Below are positions 36,096 to 47,862 of a stretch of DNA of 64,000 nt, one piece after another (position 1 is the first letter of the stretch; every line of letters starts with the position of its first letter). A program made the position numbers and the translations under genes. The notes beneath the pieces were generated by a model that was not told the origin of the DNA, made no database searches, and saw only the letters and a program-made list of their open reading frames with translations. Source of the stretch: Sphingobacterium multivorum (GTDB lineage Bacteria; Bacteroidota; Bacteroidia; Sphingobacteriales; Sphingobacteriaceae); the NCBI RefSeq assembly GCF_039511225.1, contig NZ_CP154261.1:1426001-1490000 (forward strand). The letters are read 5' to 3'.

Positions 36096-36108
36096 CCCCC
36101 CCCCCCCC
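36096..36108. repeat. C13 homopolymer tract
   Basis: Thirteen consecutive C, followed by GA6, in the 500-base gap 36021-36526 that holds no gene I can support. It lies 76 bases after the barrel-protein stop and about 420 bases before an NTF2-like gene. Confidence 0.85.
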
Positions 36109-36228
36109 GAAAAAAATTGGTACCTGATCTTTCTGATCAGGCAAATAAGTATGTTTCTTTTTTACTGTATATCGTCATTCACTTCAAAATGCATCTAAAA
36201 TTAAACTTCTATTACATCTTAAGGTGCT

Positions 36229-36272
36229 GTACGTATGTGAACAATTCGGTTAATAACTGTTCGCATACGTAC
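36229..36272 (+). repeat. Dispersed 44-base inverted-repeat element, copy 1
   Basis: Arms GTACGTATGTGAACA (36229-36243) and TGTTCGCATACGTAC (36258-36272) pair over 15 positions with one G:T, around a 14-base loop. TTTTTTGAAG follows shortly after. Two further copies lie at 52321 and 55650 with the same 15-14-15 architecture and orientation. Confidence 0.7.
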
Positions 36273-36526
36273 ATTTCATTTTTTGAAGCAGATCTTAAAT
36301 CGGCCATATTGGGGCCGCAGGAGGCATAAATGAATTTTTGGCCCAACTGGTATACTATTTGGCACGGAGCTAATAAAATTGATCTTATGTTCTTTATGCA
36401 TTTTGAAGTTCAATTTTCATTTCAGTCATTCACGGATTGTTGATTTTAAAGTCCGTGAGCAGCTGGATCCGTATTTTTAAGTCAATAGATAAGTAAGGGA
36501 AAAAATAACACGATAAAAAAGATAGT

Positions 36527-36973
36527 ATGAAAACTCTCGTAAAAACATTCACAGTAGCAGCTCTACTAGCAGTGTCAACATTTGCTATGGCAGCTGAAGG
36601 ACCGGGTTCAAAATCGAGCCCAGTCAGCATTAACCTATCTACCGCAGACTTTGCTCTGGAGCACTATGTCGCCGTAATCACTGCAGGTGAATCAGCTGGA
36701 GTAGAACAGTTGTTTGCTGAAGACTTTAATCTAAAGGTCCAAACTGGTACTTTGAAGTCATATAGCCGCTATGAAGTGGTTAAATCCTTGAAAAAACAAA
36801 AGAATATCCAGCTGAATTGTACGGTTAGCACAGATGTACTTGAACAGGCTACAGATTATATGGTGGCCAGGGTAACGATGAAATTTGAAAATTTTACCAA
36901 GACCGATCTTGTTACCCTGGTGCGTGAAGGTAAAGATTGGAAAGTCTCCAAATCCATCAATTCCTATAAATAG
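36527..36973 (+). CDS. NTF2-like secreted protein, paralogue 1
   Basis: A 148-aa protein with a signal peptide (VAALLAVSTFAMA). The mature part has the NTF2-like/putative lumazine-binding pattern: an N-terminal helix DFALEHYVAVITAGESAGVEQLFAEDF, a helix RYEVVKSLKKQKNI and final strands YMVARVTMKFENF, TDLVTLVREGKDWKVSKSI. It is probably periplasmic; ligand or enzymatic function is not visible. Two close paralogues lie at 55974 and 57320. The 5' leader ending AACACGATAAAAAAGATAGT is also shared. A terminator follows at 37005-37033. Confidence 0.85.
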   Translation: MKTLVKTFTVAALLAVSTFAMAAEGPGSKSSPVSINLSTADFALEHYVAVITAGESAGVEQLFAEDFNLKVQTGTLKSYSRYEVVKSLKKQKNIQLNCTVSTDVLEQATDYMVARVTMKFENFTKTDLVTLVREGKDWKVSKSINSYK

Positions 36974-37004
36974 AAATCATTGTAACTAAATATATAGGTT
37001 GTTT

Positions 37005-37033
37005 AGCCGCGTCGGGAGATGCGGCTTTTTTTT
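37005..37033 (+). terminator. Terminator of NTF2-like paralogue 1
   Basis: AGCCGC (37005-37010) pairs with GCGGCT (37021-37026) around a 10-base loop, followed by a T8 run. The hairpin design resembles those after the other two paralogues. Confidence 0.85.
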
Positions 37034-37155
37034 GGTCAAAAAGCATGATTTGACGAATTTGCCCCTTAAAATAAGAAGATTTTACCCCCCTTCCGTTGTA
37101 ACGTTTTTGATAATATTGCAAGTGTCAATACGACATTTTATAGTGTTGACAATGT

Positions 37156-37267
37156 TAAATAACCAAGAGTGTTTGCCTGATTAGATGAATACCCGCTCCA
37201 AATCATATAAAAAATAGGTGTAGGGAAAGTCAGCTGGCTAAAACTCAAAAACAGCTAAATAACCAAG
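37156..37267. repeat. Two direct 12-base repeats upstream of SusC (locus 3)
   Basis: TAAATAACCAAG occurs at 37156-37167 and again at 37256-37267, exactly 100 bases apart, in the 400-base leader region before SusC at 37401. They may be operator copies for the locus 3 hybrid regulator; this is inference. Confidence 0.4.
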
Positions 37268-37400
37268 TTTAATTATGATGAATTTACCAATCAAAAGTGG
37301 ATTGTTTGATCCTTGACTTCCCAATGAAACGCAATAATGCTACTTCATATTGCCATATTACGCTTCATCAAAATATTTTAATTACTAAACAGTTTTACTT

Positions 37401-40400
37401 ATGAAAAGAAAAATAGTATTCACACCGTGCTGGCTTTGTTGTATCTGCTTTTTACTTTTAAGCTTACAGCAGACTTATGCGCAGTCAATAACTGTACGGG
37501 GCCAGGTTACCGAAAATAATAGGCCACTGGCTGGAGTGACCGTTAAAAATATCGGTTCCACAATACAGGCCCAGACAGATACACAGGGGAAATATACGCT
37601 AAGTGCACCCTCAGTTACAGCAGTAGAATTTACTTTCCTAGGCTATGCGAAGCAGCGCTTTGAATTTAGCCAGCTCAAACAGATCGGCCAAGGAAACTAC
37701 GAGCTTAACGTGCAACTTGATGCTTCCGAAGGAGATGTTTTGGATGAAGTGGTGGTGGTTGGTTTCGGTTCGCAGAAAAAAACAAACCTGACCGGTTCGG
37801 TTGCGGTGGTGGATGCCAAGCAACTGGAAAATAGGCCGGTAAGAAATGCGATCCAGGCACTGCAAGGACTGGCACCAGGCCTAAATATTTCCCAAAACTC
37901 GGGAACGATGGAAACCAATCCATCCATTAATATCCGGGGGACGGGCACCATCGGAACCTCTTCTTCGGCACCACTGATTTTAATCGATGGTTCTGAAGGA
38001 TCTTTGGCGGCATTAAATCCACAAGATATCGAAAGTGTTTCCGTCTTGAAAGATGCTGGTGCTGCTTCGATCTATGGCTCTCGAGCGGCTTTTGGGGTTA
38101 TCTTGGTCACCACAAAAGCTGGAAAAGCCGGAAGAACTTCGGTAAATTATAATAATAGCTTTCGTATGAATGCTCCAACATTAATGCCCAAGATGATGGA
38201 TTCTTATACGTTTGCACAATACTTTAATCAGGCCGAAGTCAACGCAGGTGGTTCACCACATTTCTCCGCAGAGCATCTGCAGCGTATTTTGGATTATCAA
38301 AACGGAAACCTGAAAAATTCGACTATAATCGATCCAAACAATAAATTGTACTGGGCTGAAGGATATGCCTATGGTAACGACAACAACGATTGGTTCGATG
38401 TCATGTATCGGGATCAGGCTTTTGCTCAGGAGCACAACCTAAGCCTCAATGGTGGAACCGAAAAAACAACTTATTACCTTTCAGGCAATATCATGAAACA
38501 ACAAGGGTTGATGGCCTTCAATACGGACCATTACGACCGTTACGCTGTCGCTGCTAAAATCAATTCTAAAGTATCTGACATCTTTCAAGTAAATTACAAT
38601 GCGCGATTGGTGCGTGAAGACTACGACCGTCCTGCTGCATTGACCAATAGTTTTTATGACGATTTAGGCAGACAGGGTTGGCCAACGCTACCTCTGTATG
38701 ATCCAAATGGCTACCTGTTCAGTTCGCCCTCACCTGCACTTGCCATGAAAGAAGGCGGACAGGATAAATCAAGTAAGGACTACATTTACCAACAGTTACA
38801 ACTCATCCTCGAACCCATTAAAGGATGGCGTACAACTGGTAATTTTAACTATAGGACCACAACTCAATTTCGTCATTGGGACTCGCAGCGCCTTTACAAC
38901 CATGACGTGAATGGTGATCCGTATTTGTATAAAAACTCATCCAATGTCTACGAATTTGGTTTAAAGGAAAACTACTATAACATTAACATCTTTTCCGATT
39001 ACGATAAGAGCTGGGGTGATCATCATGTTAAAGTTATGGTTGGTGGTCAGATTGAACATACGGCCTATCGCAATCTTGGTGTGCAACGCGACGGAATCAT
39101 TATCCCGGATCAACCGGTATTAAATCTGACCTCCGGCACCGACATCAATGGAAAAGCAGTAGTGCCTTCTGTATCTGGTGAATATCAAAAATGGGCAACA
39201 GCGGGTTTCTTCGGCCGATTGAATTACAATTATGCAGAAAAATATCTATTGGAAGCTAATTTGCGTTATGACGGTTCATCACGCTTCCGCAGCGACAGCC
39301 GCTGGGGCTGGTTTCCTTCAGTTTCTGCAGGATGGAACATCGCCAAAGAAAACTTCCTTAAAGATTCGGCACCATTTATTAATATGCTGAAATTAAGAGC
39401 TTCCTACGGAGAGCTGGGCAATCAAAATACCGATGTCTGGTATCCGACTTATGTCACGCAACCAACGGGTACAGCCAATGGCGCTTGGCTAATTAATAAT
39501 GCTCGACCAAATTCTGCTTCGGCTCCAGGCTTAGTAAGTGCCTTATTGACCTGGGAATCCATCAATACCAAAAACTTAGGCGTCGATTTTGCCTTTTTAA
39601 ATAGCAGACTTTCTGGTTCTTTTGAGGTCTTCGAACGAAAGACATTTAATATGGTGGGGCCAGCGCCACAGTTGCCTAATACATTAGGGACGACAGTTCC
39701 TCAAACAAATAATACCGACTTAAAAACAAGAGGGTTTGAAGCTACACTGGGCTGGAATGACCGTACAGCCAATGGTTTTGCATATGGAGCAAAGTTTCTC
39801 CTGTCGGATTATACCACAACAGTAACACGCTATCCAAACGCAATAGGGTCATTATCAAACTATCGGGAAGGCCAAAAGTTGGGTGAAATATGGGGATATC
39901 AAACCCTTGGTATCGCAAAGACAGAGGAACAGATGAGTCAACATCTGGCGAGCTTGCCCAATGGTGGACAAAATGCATTAGGAACACAATGGGGGGCAGG
40001 CGATATCATGTATGCGGATTTGAATGGCGACGGAAAAATAGATGGAGGAAGCAATACGCAGGCCGATCCTGGTGATCGTCGTGTGATTGGAAACAGTACG
40101 CCGCGTTACTCCTTTGGATTGAATCTGAATGCGGATTACAAAAATTTTGACTTTAGTATTTTCATGCAAGGTGTCATGAAACGCGACTATTGGCAAGGTG
40201 GCTATTATTTTTGGGGAGCGACTTCAAAATGGTGGTCAACGGGCTTGGTCGATCATCTTGATTATTTCCGTACCGCAGACAATCCATTGGGCGAAAATCT
40301 GGAAGCATATTACGCACGTCCCGTTTTTGGTACTGCTAAAAATCAACAGACGCAGACGCGCTTTTTGCAAAATGCAGCCTATATCCGCATAAAAAATATT

Positions 40401-40601
40401 CAGCTAGGCTATACCTTACCGAAAGAAACAACCAAACGTTTTGGTGTGGAGCGTCTACGCGTATACGTTTCCGGAGAAAATATCTGGACCGGCTCAAGTG
40501 TAGCGGGAATGTTTGATCCCGAAACTATTGATGGCGGAAGCAATGGAACGGTTTATCCATTGACTAAAGTCTGGTCTGCAGGTTTAAGTGTTACATTTTA
40601 A
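37401..40601 (+). CDS. SusC/RagA-family TonB-dependent transporter (locus 3)
   Basis: A 1066-aa protein: signal peptide 1-28 (LSLQQTYAQ), carboxypeptidase-regulatory-like domain (RGQVTENNRPLAGVTVKNIG), EVVVVGFGSQKKTNLTG, plug (INIRGTGTIGTSSSAPLIL, IESVSVLKDAGAASIYGSRA) and barrel ending LTKVWSAGLSVTF. No STN domain, consistent with control by a hybrid two-component regulator instead of sigma/FecR. Followed 11 bases later by SusD. With the enzymes downstream it probably imports beta-linked galactose oligosaccharides. Confidence 0.95.
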   Translation: MKRKIVFTPCWLCCICFLLLSLQQTYAQSITVRGQVTENNRPLAGVTVKNIGSTIQAQTDTQGKYTLSAPSVTAVEFTFLGYAKQRFEFSQLKQIGQGNYELNVQLDASEGDVLDEVVVVGFGSQKKTNLTGSVAVVDAKQLENRPVRNAIQALQGLAPGLNISQNSGTMETNPSINIRGTGTIGTSSSAPLILIDGSEGSLAALNPQDIESVSVLKDAGAASIYGSRAAFGVILVTTKAGKAGRTSVNYNNSFRMNAPTLMPKMMDSYTFAQYFNQAEVNAGGSPHFSAEHLQRILDYQNGNLKNSTIIDPNNKLYWAEGYAYGNDNNDWFDVMYRDQAFAQEHNLSLNGGTEKTTYYLSGNIMKQQGLMAFNTDHYDRYAVAAKINSKVSDIFQVNYNARLVREDYDRPAALTNSFYDDLGRQGWPTLPLYDPNGYLFSSPSPALAMKEGGQDKSSKDYIYQQLQLILEPIKGWRTTGNFNYRTTTQFRHWDSQRLYNHDVNGDPYLYKNSSNVYEFGLKENYYNINIFSDYDKSWGDHHVKVMVGGQIEHTAYRNLGVQRDGIIIPDQPVLNLTSGTDINGKAVVPSVSGEYQKWATAGFFGRLNYNYAEKYLLEANLRYDGSSRFRSDSRWGWFPSVSAGWNIAKENFLKDSAPFINMLKLRASYGELGNQNTDVWYPTYVTQPTGTANGAWLINNARPNSASAPGLVSALLTWESINTKNLGVDFAFLNSRLSGSFEVFERKTFNMVGPAPQLPNTLGTTVPQTNNTDLKTRGFEATLGWNDRTANGFAYGAKFLLSDYTTTVTRYPNAIGSLSNYREGQKLGEIWGYQTLGIAKTEEQMSQHLASLPNGGQNALGTQWGAGDIMYADLNGDGKIDGGSNTQADPGDRRVIGNSTPRYSFGLNLNADYKNFDFSIFMQGVMKRDYWQGGYYFWGATSKWWSTGLVDHLDYFRTADNPLGENLEAYYARPVFGTAKNQQTQTRFLQNAAYIRIKNIQLGYTLPKETTKRFGVERLRVYVSGENIWTGSSVAGMFDPETIDGGSNGTVYPLTKVWSAGLSVTF

Positions 40602-40612
40602 GTCTATTCATT

Positions 40613-42610
40613 ATGAAATTCAATACTACTATTTTTAGATTGATGCAATTGGGCCTTGTCGCTTTGGTAGGCCTAGCTTCCTGCAATAAATATTTGGATA
40701 TTGCACCCCCTTCGTCCATCATACCTGAAGCTTATCTGGATGAGGAGTCACAACTTGCTGCTTATACCGTAAATCAATATGCGGGACTATTTCCTTCGCA
40801 TGGCAATTGGTCCTTTGGCACGTTCGGCATCGACGGAAATACAGACAATATGGCTATTCCAACACTCGATAACAAGTTTATTCCAGGCCAATGGCGCGTC
40901 GGATCGAACGGCGGTGACTGGGATTTTTCAAGTATTTATCAGATGAATTATTTTATCAATACGGTGGTTCCCAAATGGAAGGAAAATCGTGTTCTCGGAA
41001 ATACCAATAACATAGCACATTATATCGGTGAAGCCTATTTTTTACGGGCTTATGTTTACTTCGGGAAATTGCAGGCCTTGGGCGATTTTCCTATTATTCG
41101 CAATGTGATGTCGGATAAAGACAAGAATATTTTAGTGGAAGCGAGCAAGCGTTCACCAAGAAATGAAGTTGCTCGTTTTATACTTTCAGACTTGGATTCG
41201 GCCATTACCTTGCTGAACCAAAATTCTCCCGACGGCAAGAAGCAGCGGATCTCAAAAAATGTCGCCCAGCTGTTCAAGTCCCGCGTGGCCTTGTACGAAG
41301 GCACCTGGCTCACATACTTCAGTGGAACAGCATTCGTCCCTAAAGGACCAGGATGGCCTGGGGCGGCAAAATCATACAATAGCAATTATGCATTTCCGAC
41401 GGGAAGTATTGCCGGAGAGATCGACTACTTTTTAACGCAGGCCATGGAATCGGCAGCTGCGGTTGCTGACAATGTGCCGCTGGTGAGCAATACCGGAATA
41501 ATTGAATCTGCCAACAATGAGAACCCTTACTTTAGTATGTTTGGTGCCGTGGATATGTCCAGCTATGGCGAAGTGCTTTTGTGGCGACAATACAACCAGA
41601 GCTTGGTGACACACAATGTGCCGGTATATGCACAGCGTGGCAATTATGCTGTTGGATTGACGCGCAGTCTTGTGGAAAGTTTCCTGATGTCCAATGGACT
41701 GCCTATTTACGCTGCGGGCAGCGGTTATGCTGGTGATGATTACATCGCAGATGTCCGGAAAAATCGCGATGGTCGTTTACAATTGTTTTTAAAAGAACCC
41801 GGGCAAAAGAATGTATTGGTCAATATCGGACAAGGTACACACTATACCCTTATTGAGCCCACACCGACTGTTTACGATACCGATTGGGAAAGACGTTATA
41901 CAACGGGGTATACCATACGTAAAGGTATTTCATACGACGGTTTACAAACGCTAAACGGACAGGGATTTACGGGCAGTATTACCTTCCGAGCTACCGAAGC
42001 TTACCTCAATTATATGGAGGCCTGTTACGAAAAGAATCAAAATTTAGATACGAAGGCACAGGCCTATTGGCGTGCATTGCGTGCGCGTGCTAAGGTCGAT
42101 CAAGATTTCAATGCAACCATCGCTGCAACACAAATGGATAAAGAGAAGAAAGATTGGGGCGCGTATTCTGCGGGACAGTTTGTATCACCTACACTGTACA
42201 ATATACGTCGCGAACGCAGAAGCGAACTCATGGCGGAAGGCCTGCGTTGGATGGATCTCAAGCGCTGGCGTGCAATGGACCAGCTGACTACAACAGCAGA
42301 CCATTTTGAAGGTTTTAAACTCTGGGGGCCGATGAAAGATTGGTACAAACCCGAACAGCTGATTTATGGCGCTACCAATGATAAATCTGTCGTTTCAGAT
42401 CCTGCACGGAGTGAATACCTAAGACCATTGGAGGTCCGAAGCAATGCCCTGTCTTATACTGGGGTGAAATTTGCCATGGCGCATTATCTTGCACCTATTG
42501 CCATCGAGCATTTCCAGTTGGCTTCGGATGATGGTACAGCAGAAAATTCTGTTATTTATCAGAATCCAGGATGGTCACTGATCAGTGGAACTGCCCCAAC
42601 CGGTTTGTAG
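40613..42610 (+). CDS. SusD/RagB-family glycan-binding lipoprotein (locus 3)
   Basis: A 665-aa lipoprotein (LASC, Cys24), longer than average for the family. It starts NKYLDIAPPSSIIPEAYLDEESQLAAY and contains IGEAYFLRAYVYFGKLQALGDFPII, ATEAYLNYMEACYEKNQ and IRRERRSELMAEGLRWMDLKRWRAM, all SusD signatures. It forms the lid of the adjacent SusC. Two stacked hairpins follow at 42617-42718 before the enzyme genes. Confidence 0.95.
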   Translation: MKFNTTIFRLMQLGLVALVGLASCNKYLDIAPPSSIIPEAYLDEESQLAAYTVNQYAGLFPSHGNWSFGTFGIDGNTDNMAIPTLDNKFIPGQWRVGSNGGDWDFSSIYQMNYFINTVVPKWKENRVLGNTNNIAHYIGEAYFLRAYVYFGKLQALGDFPIIRNVMSDKDKNILVEASKRSPRNEVARFILSDLDSAITLLNQNSPDGKKQRISKNVAQLFKSRVALYEGTWLTYFSGTAFVPKGPGWPGAAKSYNSNYAFPTGSIAGEIDYFLTQAMESAAAVADNVPLVSNTGIIESANNENPYFSMFGAVDMSSYGEVLLWRQYNQSLVTHNVPVYAQRGNYAVGLTRSLVESFLMSNGLPIYAAGSGYAGDDYIADVRKNRDGRLQLFLKEPGQKNVLVNIGQGTHYTLIEPTPTVYDTDWERRYTTGYTIRKGISYDGLQTLNGQGFTGSITFRATEAYLNYMEACYEKNQNLDTKAQAYWRALRARAKVDQDFNATIAATQMDKEKKDWGAYSAGQFVSPTLYNIRRERRSELMAEGLRWMDLKRWRAMDQLTTTADHFEGFKLWGPMKDWYKPEQLIYGATNDKSVVSDPARSEYLRPLEVRSNALSYTGVKFAMAHYLAPIAIEHFQLASDDGTAENSVIYQNPGWSLISGTAPTGL

Positions 42611-42616
42611 AAATAT

Positions 42617-42672
42617 AAAAAGGGATATGTGTCATCTCATTATTACACAAATACGAATATATCCCTCTTTTT
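42617..42672 (+). other. First hairpin between susD and enzyme genes
   Basis: GGGATAT (42622-42628, preceded by A5) pairs with ATATCCC (42659-42665); a T5 run follows two bases further. The loop is long (30 bases), so it may be an mRNA stability element or weak terminator. Confidence 0.5.
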
Positions 42673-42677
42673 GACTC

Positions 42678-42718
42678 AATATCCCCCTTGACTACGTAGG
42701 AAAAGGGGGATATTTTTG
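42678..42718 (+). terminator. Strong hairpin with T tract between susD and GH16-GH43
   Basis: Perfect 12-base arms AATATCCCCCTT (42678-42689) and AAGGGGGATATT (42703-42714), 13-base loop, then TTTG. It could end or attenuate susCD transcription, making the enzyme genes a lower-expressed part of the locus. Confidence 0.75.
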
Positions 42719-42766
42719 TTTACTGATCATCACGAGCTGTTAGCTCAGAGAAACTTAAACTAAATC

Positions 42767-44521
42767 ATGAAAAAACTTTTATCTGTCTGTCTTAGTTTGC
42801 TGTCAAGTTGTTTTATCGCCTATAGTCAACCGCCCATCCCACCGCAGTATAAATTGGTCTGGTCGGATGAATTTGATTATAATGGTGCGCCCGACACCAC
42901 TAAATGGCGTTTCGAAGAAGGTTTCAAGCGTAACCGGGAGGAACAATGGTATCAAAAGGAAAATGCTTCCTGTCGTGACGGCCTGTTGGTTATTGAAGCA
43001 AAAAAAGAACAACGTAATCATCCCAGTTTTATTCAGGGCAGCTCTGATTGGATTGCCAGCCGTAAAAAGATAACCTATACTTCTGCTTCGATAAATACTT
43101 TAGGAAAGCAGCACTGGAAATACGGGATTTTTGAAATCCGCGCGCGGATCCCTGTTGGAGAGGGCCTTTGGCCCGCATTCTGGACTTTAGGCACGAGCAA
43201 GGAATGGCCATCCAATGGTGAAATAGATATCATGGAATATTATCGCGGCAATATATTAGCCAATATCGCAACTGGCACTGACCAACGGTGGAAAGCACAT
43301 TGGTTCGGTAAGACAAAAGCAGTCAAAGATCTTGGCGGAAAGGCTTGGGCAGATCAATTCCATATCTGGCGCATGGTTTGGGATGAAGATGCCATTACGC
43401 TTTATGTGGATGATATCGAAATGCTCCACGTCCCTATGGATCAATTGGTCAATCGGGACGGTACAGGATTCAATCCATTTACCCAACCACATTATCTCCT
43501 GTTAAATTTGGCCCTCGGTGGAACAAACGGTGGCACGATAGCTGATAAATTACTTCCCGCTAAATATGAAATTGATTATGTCCGGGTCTATCAAAAAATA
43601 GAACGTGCTGAAATGAATAGTTTTACGCCAGGGGAAATATGGAAAGACCAATCCGGTCATGTGATCAATGCCCATGGCGGCGGCGTACTTCATCAAAATG
43701 GGAAATATTATTGGTACGGTGAGAAACGTGGCGGAACGGCATCACAGGGCGTCAATGTGTACTCATCCAATGATTTGTATAACTGGAAGTTTGAAGGGTT
43801 GGCCCTCACACCTAGCGCAGATCCTACAAGCGATATTGCCTGGGGCTGTATTATGGAACGGCCAAAGGTTATCTATCATGAGCAGCTGAAGAAATATGTC
43901 ATGTGGTTCCACCTCGAGTTGAAGGGACAGGGTTATGCAGCAGCTAGGGCCGCCGTTGCTACCAGTGACTCTCCATTTGGGCCTTTTCAGTTTGTCCACA
44001 GCTTCCGGCCAAATAACAATATGTCACGCGATATGGGTTTATTTGTAGACACCGATGGCAAGGCTTACCAAATCTATTCATCGGACGAAAACTATGCCTT
44101 ACGCCTGGTTCAATTAACCGATGATTACCTGCATGTAACAGCGAAAGATTCCTTACTCTTCCGGAATCATCGGGAAGCCCCAGCTTTATTCAAGCATAAA
44201 GATCAGTATTATCTGATCACCAGCGGATGCACCGGCTGGGCTCCAAATCGTGCAGAGCTCCATGTCGCTAAGAGTCTTTTTGGCCCCTGGAAATCCCTTG
44301 GTGATCCAATGCAAGGGCCAAATTCGGCTTTGACTTATGGCGGTCAATCCACATTTATTCTCCCTGTCGCAGGAAAAACAGATGCCTTTATCTTTATGGC
44401 CGACCGCTGGAACCCCAAAGATCTTATGGATAGCAGATATATCTGGCTACCGGTAGATCTCCAAAATGAAAAAGTACAGATAAATTGGAAGGATCAGTGG
44501 GATTTAAGTGTATTTTACTAG
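42767..44521 (+). CDS. GH16-GH43 fusion glycoside hydrolase (probable beta-galactanase)
   Basis: A 584-aa secreted protein (signal to about residue 20) with two catalytic modules. Residues about 28-277 are GH16: LVWSDEFDYNG, GIFEIRARIPVGEGLWPAFWTLG and the catalytic motif NGEIDIMEYY (Glu152 nucleophile, Asp154, Glu157 acid/base). Residues about 283-584 are GH43 of the subfamily 24/34 type: IWKDQSGHVINAHGGGVL, GKYYWYGEKRGG, AWGCIMERPKVIY, REAPALFKHKDQYYLITSG. In the 24-type the canonical Asp base is replaced, as in the NAHGGG segment here. GH16 endo-acting plus GH43 exo-beta-1,3-galactanase activity would fit type II arabinogalactan; a GH2 beta-galactosidase follows. Substrate assignment is inference; laminarin is the alternative for GH16. 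Confidence 0.88.
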   Translation: MKKLLSVCLSLLSSCFIAYSQPPIPPQYKLVWSDEFDYNGAPDTTKWRFEEGFKRNREEQWYQKENASCRDGLLVIEAKKEQRNHPSFIQGSSDWIASRKKITYTSASINTLGKQHWKYGIFEIRARIPVGEGLWPAFWTLGTSKEWPSNGEIDIMEYYRGNILANIATGTDQRWKAHWFGKTKAVKDLGGKAWADQFHIWRMVWDEDAITLYVDDIEMLHVPMDQLVNRDGTGFNPFTQPHYLLLNLALGGTNGGTIADKLLPAKYEIDYVRVYQKIERAEMNSFTPGEIWKDQSGHVINAHGGGVLHQNGKYYWYGEKRGGTASQGVNVYSSNDLYNWKFEGLALTPSADPTSDIAWGCIMERPKVIYHEQLKKYVMWFHLELKGQGYAAARAAVATSDSPFGPFQFVHSFRPNNNMSRDMGLFVDTDGKAYQIYSSDENYALRLVQLTDDYLHVTAKDSLLFRNHREAPALFKHKDQYYLITSGCTGWAPNRAELHVAKSLFGPWKSLGDPMQGPNSALTYGGQSTFILPVAGKTDAFIFMADRWNPKDLMDSRYIWLPVDLQNEKVQINWKDQWDLSVFY

Positions 44522-44604
44522 GGCGGCCGTATGGCCGTATTTAACCTAGATCTATGAAACAAATCACTCTTTTTTGAATTGATTTATTAATCGCTAAATA
44601 ATAA

Positions 44605-47790
<3,186 letters not shown>

Positions 47791-47799
47791 TTATAGCGT

Positions 47800-47835
47800 C
47801 CTGTACAGCGAAAGCGTTTGTAGTTGTTGTACAGG
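47800..47835. terminator. Hairpin between convergent GH2 and hybrid regulator genes
   Basis: CCTGTACA (47800-47807) pairs with TGTACAGG (47828-47835) around a 20-base loop, with a T-rich run following on the plus strand. Probably ends the galactan enzyme transcript. Confidence 0.5.
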
Positions 47836-47862
47836 GCTTATTTTATTTGTTGGCAATGCAGC

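Noticed and set aside
36117..36329. Open frame of 70 aa on the plus strand after the C13 tract
   Set aside because: Overlaps inverted-repeat copy 1; the related region before paralogue 2 does not keep the frame.
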